From Streptomyces sp. MA5143a (GTDB lineage: Bacteria; Actinomycetota; Actinomycetes; Streptomycetales; Streptomycetaceae), in the NCBI RefSeq assembly GCF_900290235.1, contig NZ_OLMK01000087.1:29783-93782 (forward strand): a DNA stretch of 64,000 nt, read 5' to 3'. The position numbers were made by a program, and so were the translations under genes. Shown here in pieces: positions 33,993 through 42,661 of the stretch; position 1 is the stretch's first letter; the number at the start of each line of letters is the position of its first letter. Below the pieces are notes generated by a model, which was not told where the DNA came from, did not search any database, and was given only the letters and a program-made list of their open reading frames with translations.

Positions 33993-35348
33993 ATGTCGTC
34001 GCACCCGGTCGCCGAGACCGTCGCCTCACTGATGCCCAGGGCGAAGGAGGAGCTGACCGAGCTGGTGGCCTTCAAGTCGGTGGCGGACTTCGACCAGTTC
34101 CCGAGGAGCGAGAGCGAGGGCGCCGCGAACTGGGTCGCCGACGCGCTGCGGGCCGAGGGCTTCCAGGACGTGGCCCTGCTCGACACCCCCGACGGCACCC
34201 AGTCCGTGTACGGCTGCCTGCCGGGACCCGAGGGCGCGAAGACCGTCCTGCTGTACGCGCACTACGACGTGCAGCCGCCGCTGGACGAGGCCGCCTGGGT
34301 CTCACCGCCGTTCGAGCTGACCGAGCGGGACGGACGCTGGTACGGGCGCGGTGCCGCCGACTGCAAGGGCGGCGTGATCATGCATCTGCTGGCGCTGCGC
34401 GCGCTCAAGGCGAACGGCGGCGTCCCCGTCACCGTCAAACTGATCGCCGAGGGCTCGGAGGAGATGGGTACGGGCGGGCTCCAGCAGTACGCGGAACAGC
34501 ACCCCGAGCTGCTCGCGGCCGACACCGTCGTCATCGGCGACGCCGGCAACTTCCGTGCCGGGCTGCCGACGGTCACCGCGTCGCTGCGCGGCATGATCCT
34601 CATGCGGGTACGGATCGACGCCCTGGAGGGCAACCTGCACTCCGGGCAGTTCGGTGGCGCGGCGCCCGACGCGCTGGCCGCGCTGATCCGCGTCCTCGAC
34701 TCGCTGCGCGCCGCCGACGGCACGACGACCGTCGACGGGCTCGCGGGCGACGGCACCTGGGACGGTCTGCAGTACGACGACGAGCGGTTCCGTGAGGACG
34801 CCAAGGTGCTCGACGGTGTCGAACTGGTCGGGTCCGGCACGGTCGCCGACCGGATCTGGGCGCGCCCCGCCGTCACCGTGCTCGGCATCGACGCCCCGCC
34901 GGTGGTCGGGGCGACCCCGTCGATCCAGGCGAGCGCCCGCGCGCTGATCGGGCTGCGGGTCCCGCCGGGCGGGGACGTCCAGGAGGCGATGAAGCTGCTG
35001 GAGGCCCATCTCCTGGCGCACACCCCGTGGGGTGCCCGGGTGAGCTGCGAGCCGATCGGCCACGGCCAGGCCTTCCGCGCCGACACCTCCAGCCCGGCGT
35101 ACGAGGCGATGGCCGCGGCCATGGCCGTCGCCTACCCGGGCCAGGAGATGCAGTACGCGGGCCACGGCGGCTCGATCCCGCTGTGCAACACCCTCGCCGC
35201 CCTCTACCCGCGGGCCGAGATCCTCCTCATCGGCCTCAGCGAGCCGGAGGCGCGGATCCACGCGGTGAACGAGAGTGTGTCGCCGGACGAGCTGGAGCGC
35301 ATGGCGGTCACGGAGGCGCTGTTCCTGACGGAGTACGCGGCGAGCTGA
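33993..35348 (+). CDS. M20-family metallopeptidase/dipeptidase
   Basis: The 451 residues have the M20 layout: catalytic domain with LLYAHYDVQPPLDEAAW (His and Asp ligands), GRGAADCKGGVIMHL (bridging Asp), IAEGSEEMGTGGL (catalytic Glu-Glu), a dimerisation domain (NLHSGQFGGAAPD), then GHGGSIPLCNTLAALYP with the last His. It hydrolyses dipeptides or related amides with two zinc ions in the cytosol. The ATG at 33993 has GAGGAG 7 bases upstream; the in-frame GTG at 33987 would overlap it. It stands alone. Confidence 0.9.
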   Translation: MSSHPVAETVASLMPRAKEELTELVAFKSVADFDQFPRSESEGAANWVADALRAEGFQDVALLDTPDGTQSVYGCLPGPEGAKTVLLYAHYDVQPPLDEAAWVSPPFELTERDGRWYGRGAADCKGGVIMHLLALRALKANGGVPVTVKLIAEGSEEMGTGGLQQYAEQHPELLAADTVVIGDAGNFRAGLPTVTASLRGMILMRVRIDALEGNLHSGQFGGAAPDALAALIRVLDSLRAADGTTTVDGLAGDGTWDGLQYDDERFREDAKVLDGVELVGSGTVADRIWARPAVTVLGIDAPPVVGATPSIQASARALIGLRVPPGGDVQEAMKLLEAHLLAHTPWGARVSCEPIGHGQAFRADTSSPAYEAMAAAMAVAYPGQEMQYAGHGGSIPLCNTLAALYPRAEILLIGLSEPEARIHAVNESVSPDELERMAVTEALFLTEYAAS

Positions 35349-35430
35349 GCGGACGAGGCGTCCCCGGGGCGGCACCGCCGCCCACCGGGGGCGCCGGACG
35401 CGCCTTTCGTGCACGGGGCAGGGGCGGCCG

Positions 35431-36468
35431 TCACACGGGGGCGCCCGCCTCCAGATAGAACGCGGCGCCCCGCTCCCGGGCCCGCAGGGCCCACCGCAGC
35501 CGTTCGTAGCGGACCGGTGGCAGCAGGTCCGCGGCCTCCTCCTCCGTGACGAAGCGCCAGCCGCGCAGCTCGGGGCCGGGCAGTACGGGCCGCTGGGACC
35601 CGGCGGCGTCGAGGCGGCCGCCGTCGAAGAGGAGGCGCAGTCCGCCGTATCCAGGGGGCGAGGGGGACTCCCAGTCGACGACGAGCAGGCGGGGTACCTG
35701 GTCGAGGCGTATCCCGGTCTCCTCGACGACCTCGCGCATGCCCGCGCGGGCCGGTGCCTCGCCGGGCTCCACGACACCGCCGGGGAACTCCCAGCCGGGC
35801 TTGTAGGTCGGGTCGACGAGCAGGACCCGGTCGTCGTCGTCGAACATCAGTACCCCGGCGGCCACGGTCTCCGCGGTCGGCTCGGGGGTCTGCACGATGT
35901 CGCACACGGGTACGTCCCCGTCGCGTACGGCGTCGGCGATGCGCCGCGCCGTCTCGTACGGGGTGAGGGCGCTCGTGTCGACGAGGTGGGCGTCGGCGGT
36001 GAGCCAGCCGCCGAGGGCGGCGCGGTAGGGCGCGATGTGGTCGTACGCCCATTGACGCATCCGCATCTCGCCGTCGGGGAGGTCAGGCGGTATGTCCCGC
36101 CCCGCTATTCGCTCCCGCAGGATCGTTTCGGCCGGTGCGAGGAGCACATGCCGTACGGGGATGCGGCGGGCGGCGAGACCGCCGAAGATCTCGTCGCGGT
36201 ACTCCTGGCGGAGCAGGGTCATGGGGACCACGAGGGTGCCGCCCAGCTCGGCGAGCAGCGCGGCGGCGGTGTCGACCACCAGCCGACGCCAGCTCGGCAG
36301 GTCCTGGAAGTCGCCGACCTCGGCGAGGCGCTTGGCCGGCAACAGGTGCGTCAGTGCGCCGCCGATGACCTCGGGGTCGAAGAGCGTGCTGTTCGGGATC
36401 AGGTCGATCAGTTCCCGTGCGGTGGTGGTCTTCCCCGCACCGAACGCACCGTTGATCCAGACGATCAC
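35431..36468 (-). CDS. TmrB-like P-loop protein fused to a NUDIX hydrolase
   Basis: The 345-residue protein has two domains. Residues 1-175 form a P-loop NTPase starting VIVWINGAFGAGKTTTARELIDL, very like the start of TmrB, the tunicamycin-resistance ATP-binding protein. Residues 200-335 form a NUDIX domain with the box GGVVEPGEAPARAGMREVVEETGI, which hydrolyses nucleoside diphosphates linked to another group. The GTG at 36468 has GAGGGGG 4-5 bases upstream. The fusion suggests nucleotide or nucleotide-sugar kinase and hydrolase activities in one protein; the substrate is unknown. Confidence 0.85.
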   Translation of the reverse strand: MIVWINGAFGAGKTTTARELIDLIPNSTLFDPEVIGGALTHLLPAKRLAEVGDFQDLPSWRRLVVDTAAALLAELGGTLVVPMTLLRQEYRDEIFGGLAARRIPVRHVLLAPAETILRERIAGRDIPPDLPDGEMRMRQWAYDHIAPYRAALGGWLTADAHLVDTSALTPYETARRIADAVRDGDVPVCDIVQTPEPTAETVAAGVLMFDDDDRVLLVDPTYKPGWEFPGGVVEPGEAPARAGMREVVEETGIRLDQVPRLLVVDWESPSPPGYGGLRLLFDGGRLDAAGSQRPVLPGPELRGWRFVTEEEAADLLPPVRYERLRWALRARERGAAFYLEAGAPV

Positions 36469-36548
36469 GGTTCCCCCTCTTCTGTTGACCCCCTGAGGCT
36501 TGCCCTCCACTACGACGCGGAAACCAGCCGCTGATGAGGAGGTGAAAT

Positions 36549-36591
36549 ACACGGTGGCGGGTTCCCACCGCTTGGGAACCCGCCACCGTGT
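36549..36591. terminator. 18-bp perfect hairpin terminator
   Basis: ACACGGTGGCGGGTTCCC (36549-36566) pairs exactly with its complement at 36574-36591 around a seven-base loop. It lies 45 bases after the stop of the leftward small secreted protein and should end that transcript before the TmrB/NUDIX gene. Confidence 0.85.
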
Positions 36592-36635
36592 CGTACGAGG
36601 CGGACGGGGGAACCCGCCGCTCCCGGCGGAGGGCG

Positions 36636-36899
36636 TCAGCCCTTCTTGCCGGCCTTGCCCTGCTTGCCGGCCTTGCCCTGCTTGCCCGTGGCGCCTCCCA
36701 GGGCGTCGCCGCCGACCGCCAGGCCGTCGTCGGCGACCGTCCTGCCGACCGTGTCGAGGGTTCCCTCGACATCCAGTTTGCTCAGCCCGTCGGCCTTTCC
36801 GAGGGCGTCCGCGGCGTCGAGGCCGTGCGACGGCGTGATGGCCGCGACGACGAATCCGGTGGCGAGGGAGGCGATGGCGAGCATGCTGCGCTTCTTCAT
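36636..36899 (-). CDS. Small secreted protein with basic repeated tail
   Basis: The 87 residues begin with a signal peptide (MKKRSMLAIASLATGFVVAAITPSHG) and continue with a Leu/Asp/Gly-rich middle (GLDAADALGKADGLSKLDVEGTL). They end in the tail GKQGKAGKQGKAGKKG, a repeat of KQGKAG rich in Lys and Gly. I do not recognise a family. The middle resembles small secreted chaplin-size proteins in length but lacks the chaplin motifs. Its strong terminator at 36549 supports a real transcript. The ATG follows GAGCGGGG. Confidence 0.65.
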   Translation of the reverse strand: MKKRSMLAIASLATGFVVAAITPSHGLDAADALGKADGLSKLDVEGTLDTVGRTVADDGLAVGGDALGGATGKQGKAGKQGKAGKKG

Positions 36900-37440
36900 G
36901 CCCCGCTCAACGCGCCACCCCACCACCGAGTCACGGCCACCCCACCGTTTCCCCCACCAACTGCGCCCCAGTCCGGCCACCCCGGCCACAGCAGACCCGA
37001 GGGCACCAGCAGCACCGGGCGTCGACAGCGACAGCACCGGCCGACGACAACCACAGCACAAGGCTTCACCAGCCGCGGCAGCGGGCGCCGGCAACCGCGG
37101 CACCGCTTGACGCCGCGCCCCAGCGGAGTACGGGCCCCGGCGACGACCCGCCGAGTCCGTCCTCGAAACGACTGGGCTGGTCAGCCCCGTTGGACCGGCC
37201 CACGGCGAAGGCCGCCGGCCGGCCCGCCGCCGAGCTGCCGGCCCGGGAGGCGTCGTGTCCCCCGCCGGCCGTCGGCCCCTGGCCGTACCGGCAGGTCGGC
37301 CGGGCGAACCGGGGAGGGCGGGATACCGGACAGCGACCCGACCTCCCGGCCGGCCCGCCGGAAGACCGCCCCGTTTCACCACGCCCCGGTCACTGCCCCC
37401 GCCCTCCCCGGCCCGTTCGCCGACGTGGCGGCGCCCCGCC
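36900..37440. other. Intergenic region between small secreted protein and ROK kinase
   Basis: I support no gene in this 541-base GC-rich stretch; frames on both strands are Pro/Arg/Ala-rich composition effects. The promoter of the leftward small secreted protein should lie at its left end. Both flanking genes read leftwards. Confidence 0.5.
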
Positions 37441-38373
37441 TCAGCGACCCCGTGCCAGCGCCGCCGCGGCTGCTCCCACCAGGCCCGCGTCCGTGCCCAT
37501 CTCGGCCGGGGCGACGGTCAGGTGCTGGACGAAGGACAGGGCCGCGTAGTCCTTGAGGGCGGCTCGGAGCGGCGCGAACAGCACGTCGCCGGCGCCCGCG
37601 ACGCCGCCGCCGATGACGGCGATGTCGATCTCGACGAGCGTGGCGGTGGCGGCGATACCGGCCGCGAGGGCCTGCGCGGCCCGTTCGAAGGAGGCCACGG
37701 CGACGGGGTCGCCCGCGCGGGCGGCGGCGGCGATCGCGGCTGCGGAGGTGTCACCGTCGGGGCCCGGCCGCCAGCCGTTCTCCAGGGCGCGGCGGGCGAT
37801 GTTGGGGCCGCTCGCGATCCGCTCGACGCAGCCGCGGGCACCGCACGGACACGGGTCGCCGTCGAGGTCGACGCTGATGTGGCCGATGTGGCCGGCGTTG
37901 CCGGTCGGCCCGGCGTGGAGTCGGCCGCCGAGGACGAGGCCGCCGCCGACGCCCGTCGACACCACCATGCACAGCGCGTTGTCATGGCCGCGGGCGGCGC
38001 CCTGCCAGTGCTCGGCGGCGGTGATGGCCACGCCGTCCCCGATCAGCTCGACGGGCAGTCCACCCGTGGCTGCCCGGACCCGGTCGACCAGCGGGAACCC
38101 GCGCCAGCCGGGGACGTTGACGGGGCTGACCGTGCCGGCGGAGGCGTCCACCGGGCCCGCGCTGCCGATCCCGACGACCGTGGCGGCACCCCACCGCGGG
38201 GCGGCGGTCAGCTCACCGACGACCTCCTCGACGGCCCGCATCACGGTGTCGCCGTCCTCACGCGCGGGCGTCGGGCGCTGCGCGCGCACCAGGATCCGGC
38301 CGTGGCCGTCCACCAGCGCCCCGGCGATCTTGGTGCCGCCTATGTCGAGCGCGGCCACGAGGTCGGTCTGCAT
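37441..38373 (-). CDS. ROK-family sugar kinase (glucokinase-like)
   Basis: The 310 residues start with the ATP motif VAALDIGGTKIAGALV and contain the sugar-site motif HIGHISVDLDGDPCPCGARGCVERIASGP, whose CPCGARGC is the ROK zinc site. ELIGDGVAITAAEHWQGAARG includes the catalytic-base region, with a GD in place of the more usual ND. Unlike the ROK protein at 10-11 kb there is no DNA-binding domain, so it is a kinase. It probably phosphorylates glucose or N-acetyl-sugars. GGGAGA lies about 10 bases upstream. A LacI-type operator lies in the gap upstream. Confidence 0.87.
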   Translation of the reverse strand: MQTDLVAALDIGGTKIAGALVDGHGRILVRAQRPTPAREDGDTVMRAVEEVVGELTAAPRWGAATVVGIGSAGPVDASAGTVSPVNVPGWRGFPLVDRVRAATGGLPVELIGDGVAITAAEHWQGAARGHDNALCMVVSTGVGGGLVLGGRLHAGPTGNAGHIGHISVDLDGDPCPCGARGCVERIASGPNIARRALENGWRPGPDGDTSAAAIAAAARAGDPVAVASFERAAQALAAGIAATATLVEIDIAVIGGGVAGAGDVLFAPLRAALKDYAALSFVQHLTVAPAEMGTDAGLVGAAAAALARGR

Positions 38374-38851
38374 CAGTGTCAGTTCTCCCGCTCCGAGTCT
38401 CCTCCCGGGCACCCGGATCCTGCGGCGCCCGGATCTCCGGCCGGAAAAACGGGCTGCACGACGCTCGCCTGGTGGGGGGCGCCGGCCAGAGAATGCGATA
38501 GACAGTCTCCCCCGGCTGTGACAACGTTGTCCAGGCTCTATGCTCGACGCCACATCCTCAACAGCCGTACACATCCGACACGCACCACCCATGACACCAC
38601 CGCGCCTCGGGTACCGACGAGAGCCGAAGCCGCGGGGTCATGACCACCGACACCACCTCAGGACAGCGCAGCCGGTGCCCGACGCCGACGACCAGGACCG
38701 CGAGCACGGTGACCACCCGACCGATGAGGACCGGCCGGTGCGCACCGACCGGACCTGAGCACCGCGGGACCCATGGCCACGACGACACCGCGGCCCTCGG
38801 GACACGGCACCACCGGCCACGCACGGGGACGACAGGACAGGACAGCGCAGA
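38374..38851. other. Divergent promoter region between ROK kinase and LacI regulator
   Basis: This 478-base gap holds the regulatory palindrome at 38520 and a -10-like TATGCT at 38539-38544. I find no convincing gene in it; a 72-codon frame at 38540-38758 starts within the -10 and is His/Asp-rich without a recognisable domain. Confidence 0.55.
38520..38531. promoter_or_regulatory. Perfect palindrome GACAACGTTGTC, LacI-type operator
   Basis: The 12-base perfect palindrome has the central CG and flanking arms typical of LacI-family operators. It sits between the divergent ROK kinase and LacI genes, just upstream of a -10-like TATGCT, so binding would block rightward transcription. The LacI protein encoded nearby is the natural candidate. 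Confidence 0.65.
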
Positions 38852-39901
38852 GTGCCCGAGACCGCCCGCAGCATCGCCCGCAGACCGGAGAACCGGTACG
38901 GAAACCGTCCGACGATGAAGGACGTCGCCGCCCGGGCCGGCGTGGGCCTGAAGACCGTCTCACGGGTGGTGAACGGCGAACCGGGCGTCACCCCGGACAC
39001 CGAGCGCCGGGTGCAGGAGGCGATCGACGCGCTCGGCTTCCGGCGCAACGACAGCGCGCGGGTGCTGCGCAAGGGCCGCACGGCGAGCATCGGCCTCGTC
39101 CTGGAGGACCTCGCCGACCCGTTCTACGGCCCCCTCAGCCGGGCGGTGGAAGAGGTGTCCCGCGCCCACGGCTCGCTCCTCATCAACGGTTCGAGCGCCG
39201 AGGACCCGGACCGGGAGCAGGAGTTGGCGCTGGCACTGTGCGCGCGCCGCGTCGACGGGCTGGTGATCATCCCGGCCGGTGACGACCACCGCTATCTGGA
39301 GCCCGAGATCAGGGCGGGCGTCGCCACGGTGTTCGTGGACCGGCCCGCCGGGCGGATCGACGCCGACGTCGTGCTGTCGGACAGCTTCGGCGGCGCCCGT
39401 GACGGTGTCGCCCACCTCATCGCGCACGGGCACCGCCGCATCGGGTTCATCGGCGACATGCCGCGCATCCACACGGCCGCCGAGCGTCTGCGCGGCTACC
39501 GGGCGGCCATGGAGGACGCGGGCATACCGGTCGAGGACACCTGGATGTCCCTGGGCGTCACCGACCCCGAGCGGGTGCGCCGGGCGGCCGAGGAGATGCT
39601 GTCCGGTCCGGCACCGGTGACGGCGGTCTTCGCGGGCAACAACCGTGTCACGGTGACGGTCGTACGGGTCCTCGCCGCGCACGCCCGGCGGGTCGCCCTC
39701 GTAGGGTTCGACGACTTCGAGCTGGCCGATCTGCTCCAGCCGGGCATCACGGTGATCTCCCAGGACCCCGCCGGGATGGGCCGGACCGCCGCCGAGCGGC
39801 TGTTCCAGCAGCTGGACGGTTCCCTGCTCGCCCCGGAGCGCATCGAGCTCCCGACCCGGCTGATCGCCCGCGGCTCGGGCGAACTGCCGCCCGAGGACTG
39901 A
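38852..39901 (+). CDS. LacI-family transcriptional regulator
   Basis: The 349 residues start with a LacI helix-turn-helix (PTMKDVAARAGVGLKTVSRVVNGEPGVTPDTERRVQEAIDALGF). The hinge helix NDSARVLRKGRT follows, and then a periplasmic-binding-like sensor domain (IGLVLEDLADPFYGPLSRAVEEVSR, DGLVIIPAGDDH, HGHRRIGFIGDM, VALVGFDDFELADLL). It probably binds a sugar. The GTG at 38852 is favoured over the ATG at 38915 because the conserved N-terminal tail is in frame. The next gene starts 3 bases after the stop. Confidence 0.92.
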   Translation: MPETARSIARRPENRYGNRPTMKDVAARAGVGLKTVSRVVNGEPGVTPDTERRVQEAIDALGFRRNDSARVLRKGRTASIGLVLEDLADPFYGPLSRAVEEVSRAHGSLLINGSSAEDPDREQELALALCARRVDGLVIIPAGDDHRYLEPEIRAGVATVFVDRPAGRIDADVVLSDSFGGARDGVAHLIAHGHRRIGFIGDMPRIHTAAERLRGYRAAMEDAGIPVEDTWMSLGVTDPERVRRAAEEMLSGPAPVTAVFAGNNRVTVTVVRVLAAHARRVALVGFDDFELADLLQPGITVISQDPAGMGRTAAERLFQQLDGSLLAPERIELPTRLIARGSGELPPED

Positions 39902-39904
39902 GCC

Positions 39905-40741
39905 TTGGCGCCCCCCGACCCCCGTACGCTGGAGGCGCTCGGCCTCGACGTGGCGCCCCGCGAGGACCCGCTGAGCTATCCGGGCGCCTGGCCCGAGGCG
40001 TCCGCGCTCCTGGACGGCAACCGCATGCTGCCCCTGGACAGGCTGCGCTTCGAGGACCGTGTCCCCGTGCTCTCGGTCGGCTCCAACGCCTGCCCCGCGC
40101 AGCTCGTGCACAAGATGGCGGAGCACGGTGTGGAGTGCCGCGTCCCCATGGTCAGGGCCAGGGTGACGGGCATCGGGATCGGTGTCTCCGCCCATGTCAG
40201 CCTGCTCGGCTATCTGTCCGCGTCACCGTTCCGCTCCCCCGGCGCGACCCGCGACCTGTTCATCACCTGGCTCGACGAGGCGCAGCTCGCCGTGATCGAC
40301 ACCAGTGAGGGCGCCGACTCGCCGACGGGGAACTTCCATCGGGCCGCCCTGCCCGCCGCCGACTTCCCCGTCGAGCTGGAGTCGGGCGACGTCCTGGACG
40401 CCGCCTGGATCTACGTCAACCGGTGGGGCGTCCTGCGCGACGGCGGGCCCGGCCCTCGCCCCCACCCCGGCCGGCAGCGTCCGCTGCTCACCGAACTCCT
40501 GGCGGCGTCGGCCGAGTTGCGTGAGCTGTTCGGCACGACGCCCGACGAGTTCTGCGCCCGGGCGCGTGGCGACCGTGCCCTGTGCGCCCGGGGGCGGCAG
40601 CTGTTCGCGGAGAAGAGGTGGACGACGACCTCGGGGCTTGAGCCGTACGTACGGCCGCATCCCCGGTCACGGCGGCCGACGGACCCTCAGCAGACCGGGA
40701 GGCCGGGCACCGCGGCGTCGTTGTCGCCGCCCTTGACGTAG
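39905..40741 (+). CDS. Hypothetical protein after LacI
   Basis: I do not recognise the family. The 278 residues begin at TTG 39905, with GAGG 7 bases upstream overlapping the end of the LacI gene. Visible parts are PVLSVGSNACPAQLVHKMAEHGVECRVPMVRARVTGIGIGVSAHVSLLGYLSASPF and ELESGDVLDAAWIYVNRWGVLRDGG. The SVGSNACP segment recalls gamma-glutamylcyclotransferase-like folds, but only loosely. There is no signal peptide or membrane helix. Its 3' end overlaps the convergent kinase gene by 55 bases, so the last 18 residues may be an extension of a shorter protein. Confidence 0.7.
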   Translation: MAPPDPRTLEALGLDVAPREDPLSYPGAWPEASALLDGNRMLPLDRLRFEDRVPVLSVGSNACPAQLVHKMAEHGVECRVPMVRARVTGIGIGVSAHVSLLGYLSASPFRSPGATRDLFITWLDEAQLAVIDTSEGADSPTGNFHRAALPAADFPVELESGDVLDAAWIYVNRWGVLRDGGPGPRPHPGRQRPLLTELLAASAELRELFGTTPDEFCARARGDRALCARGRQLFAEKRWTTTSGLEPYVRPHPRSRRPTDPQQTGRPGTAASLSPPLT

Positions 40742-42546
40742 ACGACACTGACGAAGACGTCGCGGTTGCCGCTGTCGTCGTCGGTCTTGGCCCACCAGAC
40801 GTTGGTCCAGCGGCCGGAGGTCTCGCGGCGGCCCGTGTTCTGCTGACAGTAGAAGTAGTTGGTGCCGGCCTTGAGGACGCCGACCTCGGTACCGGCGGCG
40901 TCGTAGGACTTGGCGGTGGACCACACGGTGCAGTTGTACTTACCGCCGCCGATCGGGTGACAGACCGGCTCCTCGGTGGCACCGCCGCCGGTGGTCCCGC
41001 CGGTCGTGTCGCCGCCGGTGGAGCCGCCCGAGGACTCCGAACCGCCCGTACCCCCGCCCGTCGTGCCTCCGCCGGCATTCTTCGACGGGGAGGCGGACGG
41101 CTCCGGCCCCTTGCCGTCGTCCTCCTTGGGCTTGTCGCTCGGGTCCGGCTTCTCGTCGTCCTTCTTCTTGTCCTCGGAGTCGTCCGAGACGTCGACCGCG
41201 TCCCTGTCGGCGCCCTTGGACGGCGTGGCGCCGGTCGAGTCGGTGGGCGCGGACCAGGCTCCCGTCCCGGAGTCGTCGCCGCCGTTCACCAGGGCGAACG
41301 TGACCCCGGTCGCGGCGAGGACCACGAAGACGGCCACCGCGGCGAGCAGGGCGCGCCCCTTGCGGCGCCGGGGGTTGCCGGAAGTGGACACGGTGGTGAC
41401 GACACCCGAGGCGGGGACCTGGGGCTGTGCGCCGGAGCCGGTGCCGTCGACCGACGGGGACGCTCCGGTCCCGGCCCCCGGGATCGGCTGCGGCGGCCCG
41501 AAGCCGGCGCCCGCACCGGGACCGGCAACCACACCCGCACCCGCACCCGCACCCGCGGTACCGAAGCCGCCGCCCGCGCCCGCCGTGGGCGGGCCGAAGC
41601 CCGGGGGCACCGAGGGCACGCTGCGCTCGGTCTCCGGTCCGCGCGGTGCCTTCGGGCCCGTGGCCCCCGATGCCGGTGTGGCGGAAGCGGCGCCCGAGGC
41701 CACCGCCTCCAGCAGTTCCCGTGCGCGGGACGCGTCGGGACGGTGCTCGGGGCGCTTGTCCATGAGTTGGAGCAGCACGGGCGCGAGGGGGCCGGAGCGC
41801 CGGGCGTCCGGCAGCGGTTCGGACACGATCGCGGTCAGCGTCGACCAGGTGGAGGTACGGCGGAACGGGGAGGTGCCCTCGACGGCCGCGTACAGGGTGG
41901 CCCCGAGCGCCCAGACGTCGGAGGCGGGGCCGGGGTCGTTGCCCTGGGCGCGCTCGGGGGCCAGGTAGTCGAGGGAGCCGACGAGTTCGCCGCTACGGGT
42001 CAGATGCGTGGCGGAGCCGTCGTTCGGGTCCTCCATGGTGGCGATGCCGAAGTCGGTGAGGACGACCCGGCCGGAGCGGTCGAGGAGGATGTTGCCGGGC
42101 TTGACGTCGCGGTGGAGCACCCCCACCTGGTGGGCGGCGGCCAGCGCGTCCATCACCTTGGCGCCGATCGCGGCCGCCTCGCGCGGGTCGAGCAGGCCCC
42201 GGTCGCGCAGGACGTCGTCCAGGGAGGGGCCGTCGACCAGCTCCATCACGATCAGGGGGCGGCCGTCGACCTCGGCGACGTCGTGCACGGCGACGACCCC
42301 GGGGTGCCGGATCCGGGCGGCGGCCCGGGCCTCGCGCTGCATCCGCAGTCCCAGATCGGCGAGTTCGGGCGCGTCGGCGTCGGTGTAGGTGCGTAGCTCC
42401 TTGAGGGCGACCTCGCGGTGGAGCACCTCGTCCACGGCCCGCCAGACGACGCCCATCCCACCGCGTCCGAGCTGCCGCACGATCCGGTACCGCCCGACGA
42501 GGAGCCGTCCGACGCCGTCCGCCTGTTCGTTCGCCCCCGAAGACAC
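40687..42546 (-). CDS. Receptor-type Ser/Thr protein kinase (Pkn type)
   Basis: The 619 residues are a membrane receptor kinase. The kinase domain (about 15-280) has the P-loop GRGGMGVVWRA, VALKELR (Lys), HRDVKPGN (catalytic Asp) and DFGIATM. A long Pro/Gly/Ala-rich linker follows, then one membrane helix (ALLAAVAVFVVLAATGVTFALV), an acidic/Lys linker rich in DEKPDPSDKPKED, a Gly/Ser/Thr-rich hinge, and a C-terminal extracellular domain of about 90 residues. That domain has Cys at CHPIGGGKYNC, FYCQQ and the terminal PVC, so two disulfides are possible. The signal it senses is unknown. The GTG start has GAGGAA about 11 bases upstream. Confidence 0.92.
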   Translation of the reverse strand: MSSGANEQADGVGRLLVGRYRIVRQLGRGGMGVVWRAVDEVLHREVALKELRTYTDADAPELADLGLRMQREARAAARIRHPGVVAVHDVAEVDGRPLIVMELVDGPSLDDVLRDRGLLDPREAAAIGAKVMDALAAAHQVGVLHRDVKPGNILLDRSGRVVLTDFGIATMEDPNDGSATHLTRSGELVGSLDYLAPERAQGNDPGPASDVWALGATLYAAVEGTSPFRRTSTWSTLTAIVSEPLPDARRSGPLAPVLLQLMDKRPEHRPDASRARELLEAVASGAASATPASGATGPKAPRGPETERSVPSVPPGFGPPTAGAGGGFGTAGAGAGAGVVAGPGAGAGFGPPQPIPGAGTGASPSVDGTGSGAQPQVPASGVVTTVSTSGNPRRRKGRALLAAVAVFVVLAATGVTFALVNGGDDSGTGAWSAPTDSTGATPSKGADRDAVDVSDDSEDKKKDDEKPDPSDKPKEDDGKGPEPSASPSKNAGGGTTGGGTGGSESSGGSTGGDTTGGTTGGGATEEPVCHPIGGGKYNCTVWSTAKSYDAAGTEVGVLKAGTNYFYCQQNTGRRETSGRWTNVWWAKTDDDSGNRDVFVSVVYVKGGDNDAAVPGLPVC

Positions 42547-42661
42547 CAGTGCCCCGTTCCTCTGAACACGTCAATGAGTGGGCGTACAGACTACGGTGCC
42601 GCGGGGACGGCTCGGACCAGCGGCGACCGCTGTCACAGGACCGCTACACGACCGGCCGGAA

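Noticed and set aside
36900..37440. Possible secreted or regulatory gene in the 541-base gap
   Set aside because: All frames are Pro/Arg/Ala-rich with no start plus ribosome site pair and no known motif.
38540..38758. 72-codon frame between the ROK kinase and LacI
   Set aside because: Its start codon lies inside the -10-like TATGCT and no domain is seen, so I leave it as non-coding.
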